DNA of 36,480 bases from Desulforhabdus sp. TSK (GCF_022836495.1 NZ_BQXM01000046.1:1-36480); one strand, 5' to 3'; positions 8,672 through 17,383 are shown, numbered from the stretch's first letter. Notes: a model not told the origin generated them from the letters alone. Numbers and translations: made by a program.

Positions 8672-9640
8672 ATGCCGAACACAGCCTGTCTTCCCAAGCG
8701 GGGCTACCTCTACGTGGCCCTGGGTGCTTTTCTATGGGCCATTTCAGGTCCCGCCGCCAAATTCCTTTTTCAGCAGGGGGTGAGCCCCTTCGATCTGGTT
8801 CAACTGAGGGTCACTCTGGCCTCCAGCATCCTTTTCGTATGGCTCGTTTTGCGAAGGCCGCGGCTGCTGCGTATTTCCCCGAAGGATATCCTGTATTTCG
8901 TCATCCTGGGAGTGACGGGTATGGCCATGGTCCATTTGACCTATTTTCTGGCCATCAGCAAAATCAAGGTGGCGGCCGCCATTCTCCTGCAATATCAAGC
9001 TCCCGTGTTCATCGCGCTCTATGGAGTCATCGTCGCTGGAGAAAACCTCACGCGGTATACGGCTCTGGCCATCCTGGGTACGCTCCTGGGCTGCTACTTC
9101 GTTGTGGGAGGCTACAATCTCGACCTCCTCACTCTGAACCGCGAAGGGGTGATCTATGGCGGACTTTCGGCCATCGCCTTCGGCTGGTACTCCGTCTATG
9201 GTGAACGGGGGATGAGCCGCTACACGCCCTGGACGGTCCTCTTCTATGCCCTGCTCATCGCCGCTCTGTTCTGGAACGTCATACACCCGGTATGGAAGGA
9301 AGTTCCTCCCTCCTTCGCCTCCCTGCTGCGCCCCTATTCCGCCGTCCAGTGGGGATGGATCCTTTACATCGCCGTGGCGGGAACCATCCTCCCTTTTGGC
9401 CTGTACTTCGAGGGGATCAACCTCATCCGTTCCACACGCGCCAGCATCACGGCCACGCTGGAACCCATCACAGCCGGATTCGTCTCGTATTTCTTCCTCA
9501 GCGAATCCCTCGCGCCCTTACAGATCCTGGGGGCGGTTTTTGTCGTTGCCTCCATTGTGCTCCTGCAGTTGAGGCAGGAATACGACGACAAGACCCCGGC
9601 GCTTCTCCGGGCTCAGGGCAAAGCAATCGAAAAGCATTGA
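8672..9640 (+). CDS. EamA/DMT-superfamily transporter
   Basis: A roughly 322-residue inner-membrane protein of the drug/metabolite transporter superfamily, with two EamA repeats of about five helices each. The first repeat starts YLYVALGAFLWAISGPAAKF; the second ends in the ITATLEPITAGFVSYFFLSE motif and a final helix ILGAVFVVASIVLLQL. Members export amino acids, nucleosides or other small metabolites; the substrate cannot be read from sequence. The start is uncertain: in-frame TTG (8651), ATG (8654) and ATG (8672) are all possible and none has a clear Shine-Dalgarno. A short frame stops 4 bases before the ATG used. The next gene begins 4 bases after this stop, so the two are probably co-transcribed. 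Confidence 0.85.
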   Translation: MPNTACLPKRGYLYVALGAFLWAISGPAAKFLFQQGVSPFDLVQLRVTLASSILFVWLVLRRPRLLRISPKDILYFVILGVTGMAMVHLTYFLAISKIKVAAAILLQYQAPVFIALYGVIVAGENLTRYTALAILGTLLGCYFVVGGYNLDLLTLNREGVIYGGLSAIAFGWYSVYGERGMSRYTPWTVLFYALLIAALFWNVIHPVWKEVPPSFASLLRPYSAVQWGWILYIAVAGTILPFGLYFEGINLIRSTRASITATLEPITAGFVSYFFLSESLAPLQILGAVFVVASIVLLQLRQEYDDKTPALLRAQGKAIEKH

Positions 9641-9644
9641 AGCG

Positions 9645-10454
9645 ATGGAACCTATGCCGCAACGGACGATCATCACGCTCCTGACGGATTTTGGCCTTCA
9701 AGACGGCTACGTGGCCAGCCTCAAAGGGATCATTCTGGGGATGGACCCACAGGCCGCCCTGGTGGATATTTCTCATGCGGTGCCCCCTCAGGATATCCGT
9801 TCCGGTGCCTTCCTGTTGTACACCGTTTACTCCCATTTTCCGGGAGGCACCGTCCATGTGGCGGTGGTCGATCCGGGAGTCGGCACGGATCGCAGGGGAC
9901 TGGCCATTCAAACCCCTTCGTATTGCTTTGTGGGACCCGACAACGGTCTCTTTTCCTGGATTCTGAAGGCAGAGCCCCTTTGGAGGGCCGTGAGCCTGGA
10001 TCACCCGCGGTTCTGGCGCCCGCAAGTCAGCCCGACTTTCCATGGGCGCGATATATTCGCTCCCGTGGCGGTGCACCTGGCGCAGGGAGTCCCCCTGGAG
10101 AGCCTGGGGGCCCCCTGCCGTCCCCTGCAGGCGGCATGGACCGCTCCACGCGAGGACGGCGATGGACTGCACGGGGAGGTTCTCTATGTGGATCATTTTG
10201 GGAACTGTATCACGAATATCACCTCCCAAGATCTTGAAGCGGCTTTGGGAAATGCTCCCTGCCGCGTGAGGATCGCAGGGCGGACCATCGACGGCATCTC
10301 CCGCACCTACGGGCAAAAGGAGCACGGCGAAATTCTGGCTCTCGTGGGAAGTTCCCATCACCTGGAAATTGCCGTCAACCGGGGCCATGCCTCCCGACTC
10401 CTGGGGATTCAAGGAGGAGATGCGGTGCTCGTCACCAGGGGACCTCGATCATAA
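9645..10454 (+). CDS. S-adenosyl-L-methionine hydroxide adenosyltransferase (DUF62)
   Basis: A 269-residue member of the fluorinase/chlorinase-like DUF62 family. Known bacterial and archaeal members hydrolyse SAM to adenosine and methionine. The N-terminal ITLLTDFGLQDGYVASLKG motif is typical. The hydroxide-generating Asp-Arg-His triad is present: Asp76 in VVDPGVGTDRRG, Arg83 or Arg84 after it, and His133 in TFHGRDIFAP. The C-terminal domain has YVDHFGNCITNI. No halogenase-specific feature was recognised, so the hydrolase is the default. An alternative ATG lies three codons in. It follows the EamA exporter with a 4-bp gap, which suggests one transcript. The physiological role of the family is unclear. 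Confidence 0.9.
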   Translation: MEPMPQRTIITLLTDFGLQDGYVASLKGIILGMDPQAALVDISHAVPPQDIRSGAFLLYTVYSHFPGGTVHVAVVDPGVGTDRRGLAIQTPSYCFVGPDNGLFSWILKAEPLWRAVSLDHPRFWRPQVSPTFHGRDIFAPVAVHLAQGVPLESLGAPCRPLQAAWTAPREDGDGLHGEVLYVDHFGNCITNITSQDLEAALGNAPCRVRIAGRTIDGISRTYGQKEHGEILALVGSSHHLEIAVNRGHASRLLGIQGGDAVLVTRGPRS

Positions 10455-10537
10455 GCGCCCTGGCTTTACTTGGAAAAGGACTGTGATTAATTTGCTCTTG
10501 AGCCTGAGCAAACAGGATGGCTCCTAAGGAGGACGAG

Positions 10538-10777
10538 ATGAACTACAAACTGGAGAAAATGGAGATGTCGCAATTCTACAGAGGTAACGAATTGCCTTCG
10601 GCACAGGTCGAGTCCCCTGAACAACTCGATTCGGGGAACTACACTCAGTCTCACCCGGCAGTGGATTCCAAACCGTCGGGCATTGAAGGGTTGAGCAAAG
10701 AACGGGAAGAAGAGCTCAACGTCTTCATGAACGACATCAAGGAATTTATCCGCGGCATCGATATCAGCAAGCTTTAA
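10538..10777 (+). CDS. Hypothetical 79-residue protein
   Basis: Small, acidic, soluble-looking protein beginning MNYKLEKMEMSQFYRGNE. It has a low-complexity, probably disordered middle rich in Ser, Pro and Gln, and an amphipathic C-terminal helix (about 52-79) ending in EFIRGIDISKL. I recognise no domain. It is probably real because AAGGAGG sits five bases before this ATG, it is followed 40 bases later by a strong terminator, and it fills its own interval. An upstream in-frame ATG seven codons earlier lacks a ribosome site. It could be a small regulator or partner protein, but nothing here shows that. Confidence 0.65.
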   Translation: MNYKLEKMEMSQFYRGNELPSAQVESPEQLDSGNYTQSHPAVDSKPSGIEGLSKEREEELNVFMNDIKEFIRGIDISKL

Positions 10778-10817
10778 GCACCTGCCGTGCTGTCCCGATC
10801 ATTACGGGTTGAGATAT

Positions 10818-10852
10818 GAAAACCCCTTTCAGAAGGACCGAAAGGGGTTTTC
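10818..10852 (+). terminator. Rho-independent terminator after the 79-residue gene
   Basis: A perfect 13-bp stem: GAAAACCCCTTTC, a 9-base loop, then GAAAGGGGTTTTC. The A- and T-rich ends make it able to work in either direction. It isolates the small gene from the transporter genes downstream. Confidence 0.85.
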
Positions 10853-10995
10853 GCTTTCTCCCGCCGGACAACGCCTCGTGAAAGCCGGATGCGCTCTTGT
10901 TCATCCTCCCCCAGTATGGTAGAAGCAGGCATGGGGTTTTCTCCCCATGAGTCAACTTCCCCAATCGTTTTATTCAAGGGATCAGCGATCACGCC

Positions 10996-12612
10996 ATGTC
11001 GAAATCCTTATTTTTTGCCGGTCTGCTCCTGCTGTTTGCCTCCTTTCTCACGCATCCTCCCACGCTGTCCGCAGAAACCCATGGGCCTCCGGTCCAGGGA
11101 GACTGGCTCATCAATCATCTCAGCGCGGAACCGGCGACACTGAACCCCATCACCGCCACCGACGCCTATGCCTCCAACATCAACGAATATGTCTACGAAT
11201 CTTTGCTCAAACGGGACGAAAAAACCCTGGAACTGGTTCCCGTATTGGCTGATTCCTGGGAGATCGCCGACGATCACCTCACCTATACCTTCCACCTCAA
11301 GAAGAACATTCGCTGGCAGGACGGACAGCCTTTCACGGCAAGGGATGTGCTCTTTTCCTTCGAGCGCATTCGCGATCCCAAAGTGGATGCGGCGCACCTC
11401 AGGAATTACTACCAGGATATCGAAAAGCTGGAAGTCCTCGACGATTTCACCGTACGCTACCGCTACCGTATCCCCTACTTCCGTGCGCTGGAATTCTGCG
11501 GGGGTATTCCCATCGTCCCCGCCCACCTTTTCAAGGAATCGGACGATTTCAATCAGCACCCCATCGGCCGCAGCCCCCTGGGCACGGGACCCTACAAACT
11601 GCTGCGCTGGGACACGGGCAAGGAAATCGTACTGGTCCGAAATGAAGGCTACTGGGGGGAAAAGCCCTGGTTGGACCGCATCGTGTTCAAGATCATCACG
11701 GATTCCACCGTGGCTCTTCAGGTACTGAAGCAGGGAGGCCTGGATTTCTCGGGGCTTCGCCCCATTCAATGGGTGAAGCAGACGCAGGGGAAACGCTTCG
11801 AGGAGAACTTCGAAAAGCTGAAGTACTACCTGCCGAGTTATTCCTACATCGGCTGGAACCTGCGCAAGCCGATCTTTGCGGATCGCCGGGTTCGGCAGGC
11901 CATGACGCTGCTGGTCAACAGAGAAACGATTCTCAACAGAATTCTCTTCGGACTGGGCACCGTTGTCACGGGAACGTTTTATGTCAACAGCCCCGAATAC
12001 AACCGGGAGATCAAACCCTATCCCTACGATCCATCTGCCGCGGTAGAGCTGCTGAAATCCGCCGGATGGGAAGACCGCGACGGGGATGGAATCCTGGACA
12101 GGGACGGAATTCCCTTCTCCTTTGAATTCCTCATTTCGGCGGGATCGAAGTTCGGCGAGCAACTGGCCACCATTGTCCAGGAAAACTTGAAGCAGGTGGG
12201 CATCAAAATGGAGATCCGCAAGCTGGAATGGGCCGTTTTCATACAGAAGATTCAGGAGCACGATTTCGACGCCTGCACCATGGGGTGGAGTCTCGGCTGG
12301 GTCTCTGATCCCTTCCAGTTGTGGCATTCCTCCCAGGCGGAAAAGGGATCCAATTTTGTCGGCTTCGTGAATGAAGAAGCGGATCGGCTCATCGTAGCGG
12401 CCCGCCAGGAATTTGATGCCGAAAAACGCTACAAGCTCTACCACCGCTTCCAGGAAATCCTGCATGAAGAGCAGCCTTATACCTTTCTCTTTACAACGGA
12501 AGCGCTGGTTGCCGTAGCGCGCCGCTTTGAGAATGTAACGGTCTATCCCATGGGGCTCTCACCCCGGGAATGGTGGGTGCCGTCAGCGCTCCAGAAGTAC
12601 AGGGAGCCGTGA
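10996..12612 (+). CDS. Peptide-type ABC transporter substrate-binding protein (SBP family 5)
   Basis: A 538-residue exported solute-binding protein of the DppA/OppA family. The N-terminus is a signal peptide (hydrophobic core about 5-18, likely cleavage after LSA at 24-26). The mature part starts with the typical GDWLINHLSAEPATLNPITA and includes NEYVYESLL, YTFHLKKNIRWQDGQPFTA and GTGPYKLLRWDTG. There is no lipobox cysteine, so it should be free in the periplasm. It probably binds oligopeptides or similar solutes. The start has only weak ribosome-site support. Two matching permease genes follow, separated from it by nudC. No ATPase gene is nearby. Confidence 0.92.
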   Translation: MSKSLFFAGLLLLFASFLTHPPTLSAETHGPPVQGDWLINHLSAEPATLNPITATDAYASNINEYVYESLLKRDEKTLELVPVLADSWEIADDHLTYTFHLKKNIRWQDGQPFTARDVLFSFERIRDPKVDAAHLRNYYQDIEKLEVLDDFTVRYRYRIPYFRALEFCGGIPIVPAHLFKESDDFNQHPIGRSPLGTGPYKLLRWDTGKEIVLVRNEGYWGEKPWLDRIVFKIITDSTVALQVLKQGGLDFSGLRPIQWVKQTQGKRFEENFEKLKYYLPSYSYIGWNLRKPIFADRRVRQAMTLLVNRETILNRILFGLGTVVTGTFYVNSPEYNREIKPYPYDPSAAVELLKSAGWEDRDGDGILDRDGIPFSFEFLISAGSKFGEQLATIVQENLKQVGIKMEIRKLEWAVFIQKIQEHDFDACTMGWSLGWVSDPFQLWHSSQAEKGSNFVGFVNEEADRLIVAARQEFDAEKRYKLYHRFQEILHEEQPYTFLFTTEALVAVARRFENVTVYPMGLSPREWWVPSALQKYREP

Positions 12613-12674
12613 CCGGCCCTTACCCAAAGACCATTTTTGCGGTATCTTTATAAGGTAAAAGCAGGGGACATTGG

Positions 12675-12694
12675 ACCCCGGTTTTCACCGGGGT
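12675..12694. other. GC-rich hairpin between the binding-protein gene and nudC
   Basis: ACCCCGGT, loop TTTC, ACCGGGGT: a perfect 8-bp stem with no T-run after it. Placed after an abundant binding-protein gene, it could stabilise or partly end the upstream transcript, as is known for binding-protein operons. The role here is inference. Confidence 0.4.
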
Positions 12695-12769
12695 GATGTT
12701 AAGTCAACGACATTGACATTGCCCGTTCCCTTGCAGAACGCCAACATCACAGATTAGACAAGAGTTTTC

Positions 12770-13750
12770 ATGGATCATTTTACACGTTCCTCTTTGAATG
12801 GATTCTCCGCTCATTCCATCGATCGCATTCACCTGAAGCGCAGAGACGAAAAATGGATCAGGGAACAGCTGGAAGGGTCAAACGCCCGATTCATCCCCCT
12901 GTGGCAGTCGAAAAACCTCTTTGCCGAAGCGGAAAACCCCAGTCCTGTCCTCCTTTCGCGGGCACACCTGGGAGAGTCCATCGACCTGGCCCATTCCGTA
13001 ACGCTCCTGGGAGAGGACGGCGACAGGGTCTACTTTGCCGTCGATTTGCCGGCGGAGGAAGACACTCCCCCTTCGAGTCTTGCCGAGTTGGGGAAATTTC
13101 AGGACCTCAGGCGCATGAGTGCCCGGCTCGGCCGACGCGACGGGGCACTGCTGGCCTACGCCAGGGCCATTGCCCACTGGCATCGCCGCAACCGCTTTTG
13201 CGGAGACTGTGGAAGTCCGACGGCACCCCATCAGGGAGGGCATGTGCGCATCTGCACCAATCCCCACTGCCGGCAGCAGCATTTTCCCCGAACGGACCCG
13301 GCCGTCATTGTTCTGGTGAGCGCTGGGGAATATTGCCTGCTGGGACGGCAGACCGTCTGGCCCAAGGCGATGTATTCGGCCATTGCGGGATTCGTGGAGC
13401 CGGGTGAGAGCCTGGAAGACGCCGTCGTCCGGGAAGTCATGGAAGAAACGGGAATCGAGGTCACGGAGGTCCATTACCGATCTTCACAGCCATGGCCTTT
13501 CCCGAGCTCCATCATGCTGGGATTTCAGGCGAAAGGGGTGAAGGCCCCCCTGCAGTTGAACGACGACGAACTGGAAGACGCCCGGTGGTTTACGAGGGAG
13601 GACATGCGGGAGGCGTTCAAAGAGGGAACGCTTCGAGTCCCGACCCCTTTTTCCATTGCTTACAGGCTCATCGAGGACTGGTACGATGCGGAGGCCGCCA
13701 CGCCTTTGAGGGATCTCTCGGACATTGTCGCGCACATCGTCAAGGGCTGA
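12770..13750 (+). CDS. nudC: NADH pyrophosphatase NudC
   Basis: A 326-residue Nudix hydrolase of the NudC type, cleaving NADH or NAD to NMN(H) and AMP and, in characterised members, removing NAD caps from RNA. The zinc ribbon uses Cys144, Cys147, Cys162 and Cys167. The Nudix box spans 207-229 (GFVEPGESLEDAVVREVMEE...). The NudC-specific SQPWPFPSS motif follows it. The N-terminal domain is the usual variable one. Length and domain order are normal. It lies between the binding-protein and permease genes of an ABC transporter on the same strand, an unusual position. No clear Shine-Dalgarno is seen before the ATG. Confidence 0.93.
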   Translation: MDHFTRSSLNGFSAHSIDRIHLKRRDEKWIREQLEGSNARFIPLWQSKNLFAEAENPSPVLLSRAHLGESIDLAHSVTLLGEDGDRVYFAVDLPAEEDTPPSSLAELGKFQDLRRMSARLGRRDGALLAYARAIAHWHRRNRFCGDCGSPTAPHQGGHVRICTNPHCRQQHFPRTDPAVIVLVSAGEYCLLGRQTVWPKAMYSAIAGFVEPGESLEDAVVREVMEETGIEVTEVHYRSSQPWPFPSSIMLGFQAKGVKAPLQLNDDELEDARWFTREDMREAFKEGTLRVPTPFSIAYRLIEDWYDAEAATPLRDLSDIVAHIVKG

Positions 13751-13818
13751 GAAATCGGGTCCTCCAGGAATGACCGTACAGAGCACGACTATTTTCGAGG
13801 AAAGAGGCTCCTGATTCT

Positions 13819-14817
13819 ATGAGCGCCTACCTGCTTAAAAGGCTTTTGCAAATCATTCCAACGCTCCTGGGCATCACGTTCATTACCTTTCTGATCATTC
13901 AGCTGGCGCCCGGAAATCCGGCCGCCCTCAAGCTCCAGATGGCCAGCCAGGGCCAGATGGGGGATTCCGCCCTTTCTCAGCAGATCATCGAGCAGACCAA
14001 GAAGCTCTACGGCTTGGACAAACCCCTTCCCGTCCAGTATCTCCTGTGGGTCAAGCGTGTTTTCACCTTCGACTTCGGCACTTCCTACAAGGACCACCGC
14101 AGGGTGTGGGACAAGATCGCCGAGAGGCTCCCCATCACGCTTCAGCTCAATGTGATTTCCATCTTCCTGGTCTACCTCATCGCCATTCCGTGCGGCATCT
14201 ATTCCGCCACCCACTCCGGGTCCTTTTCGGACCGTCTGCTGACCCTTTTGTTCTTCTTTCTATACTCTCTGCCCAGCTTCTGGGTGGCTGTGCTCCTCAT
14301 CATGCTCCTGGGAGGCGGCGATTTCTGGGATGTCTTCCCCGTCTACGGCATCTCCTCCATCGGTGCCGAAACCTGGTCCTTCTCCGCATGGATACTGGAC
14401 CGCCTCTGGCACCTGGTGCTTCCGATTCTCTGCCTCACCTACGGGGGCCTGGCCTATCTCTCCCGACTGACTCGTGCGGACATGCTCGAGGTCATCCGGG
14501 AAGACTATATCCGCACGGCACGGGCCAAGGGATTGAGCGAGCGGGTAGTGATTTTCAAGCATGCCTTCCGCAACGCCCTGCTGCCCATCGTCACGCTGCT
14601 GGCATTTCTGCTTCCGTCCATGTTCGGCGGGAGTGTCATCATCGAGAGCATCTTTTCCATTCCCGGGATGGGACAGCTGGGGTTCGAGGCCGTGCTGAGC
14701 CGCGATTACCCCGTCATCATGGCTATCACCACCCTGTCGGCCTTTCTCACGCTGGTAGGACTGCTCCTCTCGGACATCCTCTACGCAACCCTCGATCCGC
14801 GCATCAAGCTTGAATGA
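13819..14817 (+). CDS. Peptide-type ABC transporter permease, DppB/YejB-like
   Basis: A 332-residue inner-membrane permease of the binding-protein-dependent family. It opens with LLKRLLQIIPTLLGITFITF, followed by a long periplasmic segment and about five more helices. The EAA-type cytoplasmic loop that docks the ATPase is IREDYIRTARAKGLSERVV followed by FKHAFRNALLP. The ending DILYATLDPRIKLE is typical of the family. It forms a channel with the next gene's product, 12 bp downstream. A 14-codon frame (13770-13814) stops 4 bases before this ATG. The ATPase-docking loop looks intact, so an ATPase must come from elsewhere. Confidence 0.92.
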   Translation: MSAYLLKRLLQIIPTLLGITFITFLIIQLAPGNPAALKLQMASQGQMGDSALSQQIIEQTKKLYGLDKPLPVQYLLWVKRVFTFDFGTSYKDHRRVWDKIAERLPITLQLNVISIFLVYLIAIPCGIYSATHSGSFSDRLLTLLFFFLYSLPSFWVAVLLIMLLGGGDFWDVFPVYGISSIGAETWSFSAWILDRLWHLVLPILCLTYGGLAYLSRLTRADMLEVIREDYIRTARAKGLSERVVIFKHAFRNALLPIVTLLAFLLPSMFGGSVIIESIFSIPGMGQLGFEAVLSRDYPVIMAITTLSAFLTLVGLLLSDILYATLDPRIKLE

Positions 14818-14829
14818 GAAGCCCAACCC

Positions 14830-15873
14830 ATGGATGAGAAAAAAAAAGTCACAGGATCACCTCCGAGCTCCTACTGGGGCATGGTCTGGTATCATTTCAG
14901 GAAAAAACGTCTCGCCCTGCTGGGCCTCTGGGTCACCTTTTTCCTCGTTGCCGCGGCCGTTTTTGCTCCCCTCCTGGCCAACGACCGTCCCATACTGTTC
15001 CGCTACCAGGGGGAATGGTACTGGCCTGTCTTTTCCAAGGCGGAACAGATCGGTCCTAGCACCTGGAAAGAAATGAAGCAGGAGGCTCCCTTCATCTTTC
15101 AGCCCCAGGCGGGCGGAACAGGGAACTTCGCCCTTTGGCCGCCGGTTCCCTATTCCCCCACGGAATACGATCTCCTGGAAAGCCTCGCGGCCCCCAGTCG
15201 GGCGCATTGGTTCGGCACGGACGACAGCGGAAGAGATGTCCTGAGCCGCATGATCCACGGGGCGCGCATTTCCCTCTCGGTGGGGTTTGTGGCCGTCGGC
15301 ATTGCTCTGGCCATCGGCATTCTCCTGGGCGCCTTGGCGGGTTATTTCGGCGGATGGACCGACCAAGTGATCAGTCGTGTCATTGAAGTCCTCCTCACCA
15401 TTCCCACCTTTTTCCTCATCATCGCCATCATTGCCTTTCTTCCCCCCAGCATCTACAACATCATGGTGGTCATCGGGCTGACAGGATGGACGGGGGTAGC
15501 CCGCTTTGTGCGCGCTGAATTTTTCAAGTTGAAGCGACTGGATTTCATCATGGCGTCCAAAGCCCTGGGAGCATCGCACGGACGCATCATCTTCGTGCAC
15601 ATGCTGCCCAATGCCATGGCGCCCGTGCTCGTTTCCGCCGTGTTCGGGATCGCGGGAGCCATCCTCACGGAATCCAGTCTCAGTTTTCTGGGCTTCGGGG
15701 TCCCCCCGCCAACCCCCAGTTGGGGAGATATTCTTTCCCAGAGCCGCGACTACATCGAGTTCGCATGGTGGCTGACGGTCTTCCCCGGCTTTGCGATTTT
15801 CCTTAGCATTACCGCGTACAATCTGGTAGGAGAAGGATTGCGCGACGCCATGGATCCGAAGCTTTTTCAATAA
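14830..15873 (+). CDS. Peptide-type ABC transporter permease, DppC/YejE-like
   Basis: A 347-residue permease partner of the preceding gene. After the first helix it carries a long periplasmic insert (about 55-115, including FRYQGEWYWPVFSKAEQIG) that resembles YejE-type rather than short DppC permeases. The conserved AHWFGTDDSGRDVLSRMIHG and the EAA-type loop MASKALGASHGRIIFVHMLP are present, and it ends NLVGEGLRDAMDPKLF. It ends the transporter cluster. The 133 bp before xseA contain a short frame but no ATPase gene. YejABE-like transporters take up oligopeptides or peptide antibiotics; the true substrate is unknown. Confidence 0.92.
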   Translation: MDEKKKVTGSPPSSYWGMVWYHFRKKRLALLGLWVTFFLVAAAVFAPLLANDRPILFRYQGEWYWPVFSKAEQIGPSTWKEMKQEAPFIFQPQAGGTGNFALWPPVPYSPTEYDLLESLAAPSRAHWFGTDDSGRDVLSRMIHGARISLSVGFVAVGIALAIGILLGALAGYFGGWTDQVISRVIEVLLTIPTFFLIIAIIAFLPPSIYNIMVVIGLTGWTGVARFVRAEFFKLKRLDFIMASKALGASHGRIIFVHMLPNAMAPVLVSAVFGIAGAILTESSLSFLGFGVPPPTPSWGDILSQSRDYIEFAWWLTVFPGFAIFLSITAYNLVGEGLRDAMDPKLFQ

Positions 15874-15902
15874 TCCCGGGCGCCCGTTTCAGGGGGATGC
15901 CC

Positions 15903-16004
15903 ATGAGACCCGAAGCAGCACCGGGAAGGCTCCTTCTTATGCTTCTTTCTGCTTTGCGGTCTCTTTTTTTCCGACTTGAGGGCAGAGCACTGGAGGGTGT
16001 TTGA
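15903..16004 (+). other. Candidate 33-codon upstream ORF before xseA
   Basis: The frame starts MRPEAAPGRLLLMLLSALR, with AGGGGG six bases before its ATG. It stops at a TGA two bases before the xseA ATG, so its 3' end contains the xseA ribosome site (GGAGGG). That layout would allow translational coupling. The peptide is not recognised and may be fortuitous. Confidence 0.3.
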
Positions 16005-16006
16005 AA

Positions 16007-17383
16007 ATGGGGCACAAAAAAGCGATGCTCTATCCAGTTTTGGATGAAACACCAAGCGTATTCACCGTCAGTGGACTCAATGCCCGCATCAAGGGCCTCC
16101 TCGAATCCAATTACCCGCTGATCTGGGTGAAAGGCGAAATCTCCAATTTTCGTGTGCCTCCCTCCGGTCATTACTATTTCACCCTGAAAGACGACCAGAG
16201 CCAGATCCGCGCAGTCTTTTTCCGCGCACGGCAGCGCCACCTGCGCTTTGTTCCCGAATCCGGTCTGGAGGTGCTGTGCCAGGCGCGATTAAGCGTCTAC
16301 GAGCCCCGGGGGGAATACCAGCTCATCATTGAAGTCATGGAACCGCAGGGGCTGGGAGCCCTGCAGCTGGCCTTCGAACAGCTCAAGAAGAAGCTTGAAG
16401 CGGAAGGTTTGTTCGACCTCAAGGTGAAGCGGGCCATCTCCCCCTGTCCCCAGCGCATCGCCATCGTCACCTCCCCTACGGGAGCCGCCGTCCGCGATAT
16501 CCTCAAGGTCCTGCAGCGGAGCACCTGCCCGCTATCCATCACCCTTTTGCCGGTGCGCGTGCAGGGGCAGGAAGCGGCAGGGGAAATCGCCGCGGCTCTG
16601 GAGGCCGCCAATCGCCTGGCGGAGGATTTCAACTGGGACGTCATCATCGTGGGGCGGGGAGGCGGAAGCATCGAGGATCTCTGGCCGTTCAATGAAGAAA
16701 TCGTGGCCCGGGCCATGGCGGCTTCACGTGTCCCCACCATTTCGGCGGTAGGCCACGAAATCGACTTCACCATCTCCGATTTGGTGGCCGACCTGAGGGT
16801 CCCCACGCCTACCGCCGCCGCGGAATGGATCGTTGCCCGACTGGACCGACTCCACCGGGATCTCTCTCAGGTCCGGGACCGTATGCTGCAGGCTGCAGTC
16901 CAAAAGGTTTCAGGATATGGGCAGCAGCTCGGCTTCCTGGAAAAAAGACTCGTCCATCCCCAAAGAAGGCTGGCGGATTTGCGACTCTTCATCGATGACC
17001 GCCTGGAACGTCTTCAACTGGCCTTGAGCCGCCGCCTGGAGAAGCTCAGGACCATGCATGCTCATCTGAGCGAAAGAATGGGGCGGGCGCATCCCTCCAG
17101 GGATATCCAGGCCTATCGCGCGATCCTCGATCGGCAGCGTCGGGAGCTCATCCTGCACGGACAAAAGATTGTGGACGGGCAGCGCTTCAAGCTGCAGAAC
17201 GCCGTAGGGCAGCTGGAAAGCCTGAGTCCCCTGGGAGTCTTGGCGCGCGGCTACTCCATCACGTACCGCATGCCCGAAAAGAAGGTCCTCCGCAGGGCTG
17301 CTGAAGTCACCGCAGGGCAGGACGTGCTGGTGCAGCTTGAGGAAGGACACCTGGAATGCCGGGTGCGGGAGATTTTGGAATGA
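16007..17383 (+). CDS. xseA: Exodeoxyribonuclease VII large subunit
   Basis: A 458-residue catalytic subunit of exonuclease VII, which degrades single-stranded DNA to short oligonucleotides. The N-terminal OB-fold is seen in FTVSGLNARIKGLLESNYPL and WVKGEISNFRVPPSGHYYF. The catalytic part has IVTSPTGAAVRDIL, GRGGGSIEDLWPFNEE and ISAVGHEIDFTISDLVADLR. A coiled-coil-rich C-terminal half follows, ending in the small domain with LARGYSITY. A TTG two codons upstream is in frame, but the ATG has better spacing (9 bases) to GGAGGG. The small subunit gene starts 44 bp later. Confidence 0.97.
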   Translation: MGHKKAMLYPVLDETPSVFTVSGLNARIKGLLESNYPLIWVKGEISNFRVPPSGHYYFTLKDDQSQIRAVFFRARQRHLRFVPESGLEVLCQARLSVYEPRGEYQLIIEVMEPQGLGALQLAFEQLKKKLEAEGLFDLKVKRAISPCPQRIAIVTSPTGAAVRDILKVLQRSTCPLSITLLPVRVQGQEAAGEIAAALEAANRLAEDFNWDVIIVGRGGGSIEDLWPFNEEIVARAMAASRVPTISAVGHEIDFTISDLVADLRVPTPTAAAEWIVARLDRLHRDLSQVRDRMLQAAVQKVSGYGQQLGFLEKRLVHPQRRLADLRLFIDDRLERLQLALSRRLEKLRTMHAHLSERMGRAHPSRDIQAYRAILDRQRRELILHGQKIVDGQRFKLQNAVGQLESLSPLGVLARGYSITYRMPEKKVLRRAAEVTAGQDVLVQLEEGHLECRVREILE

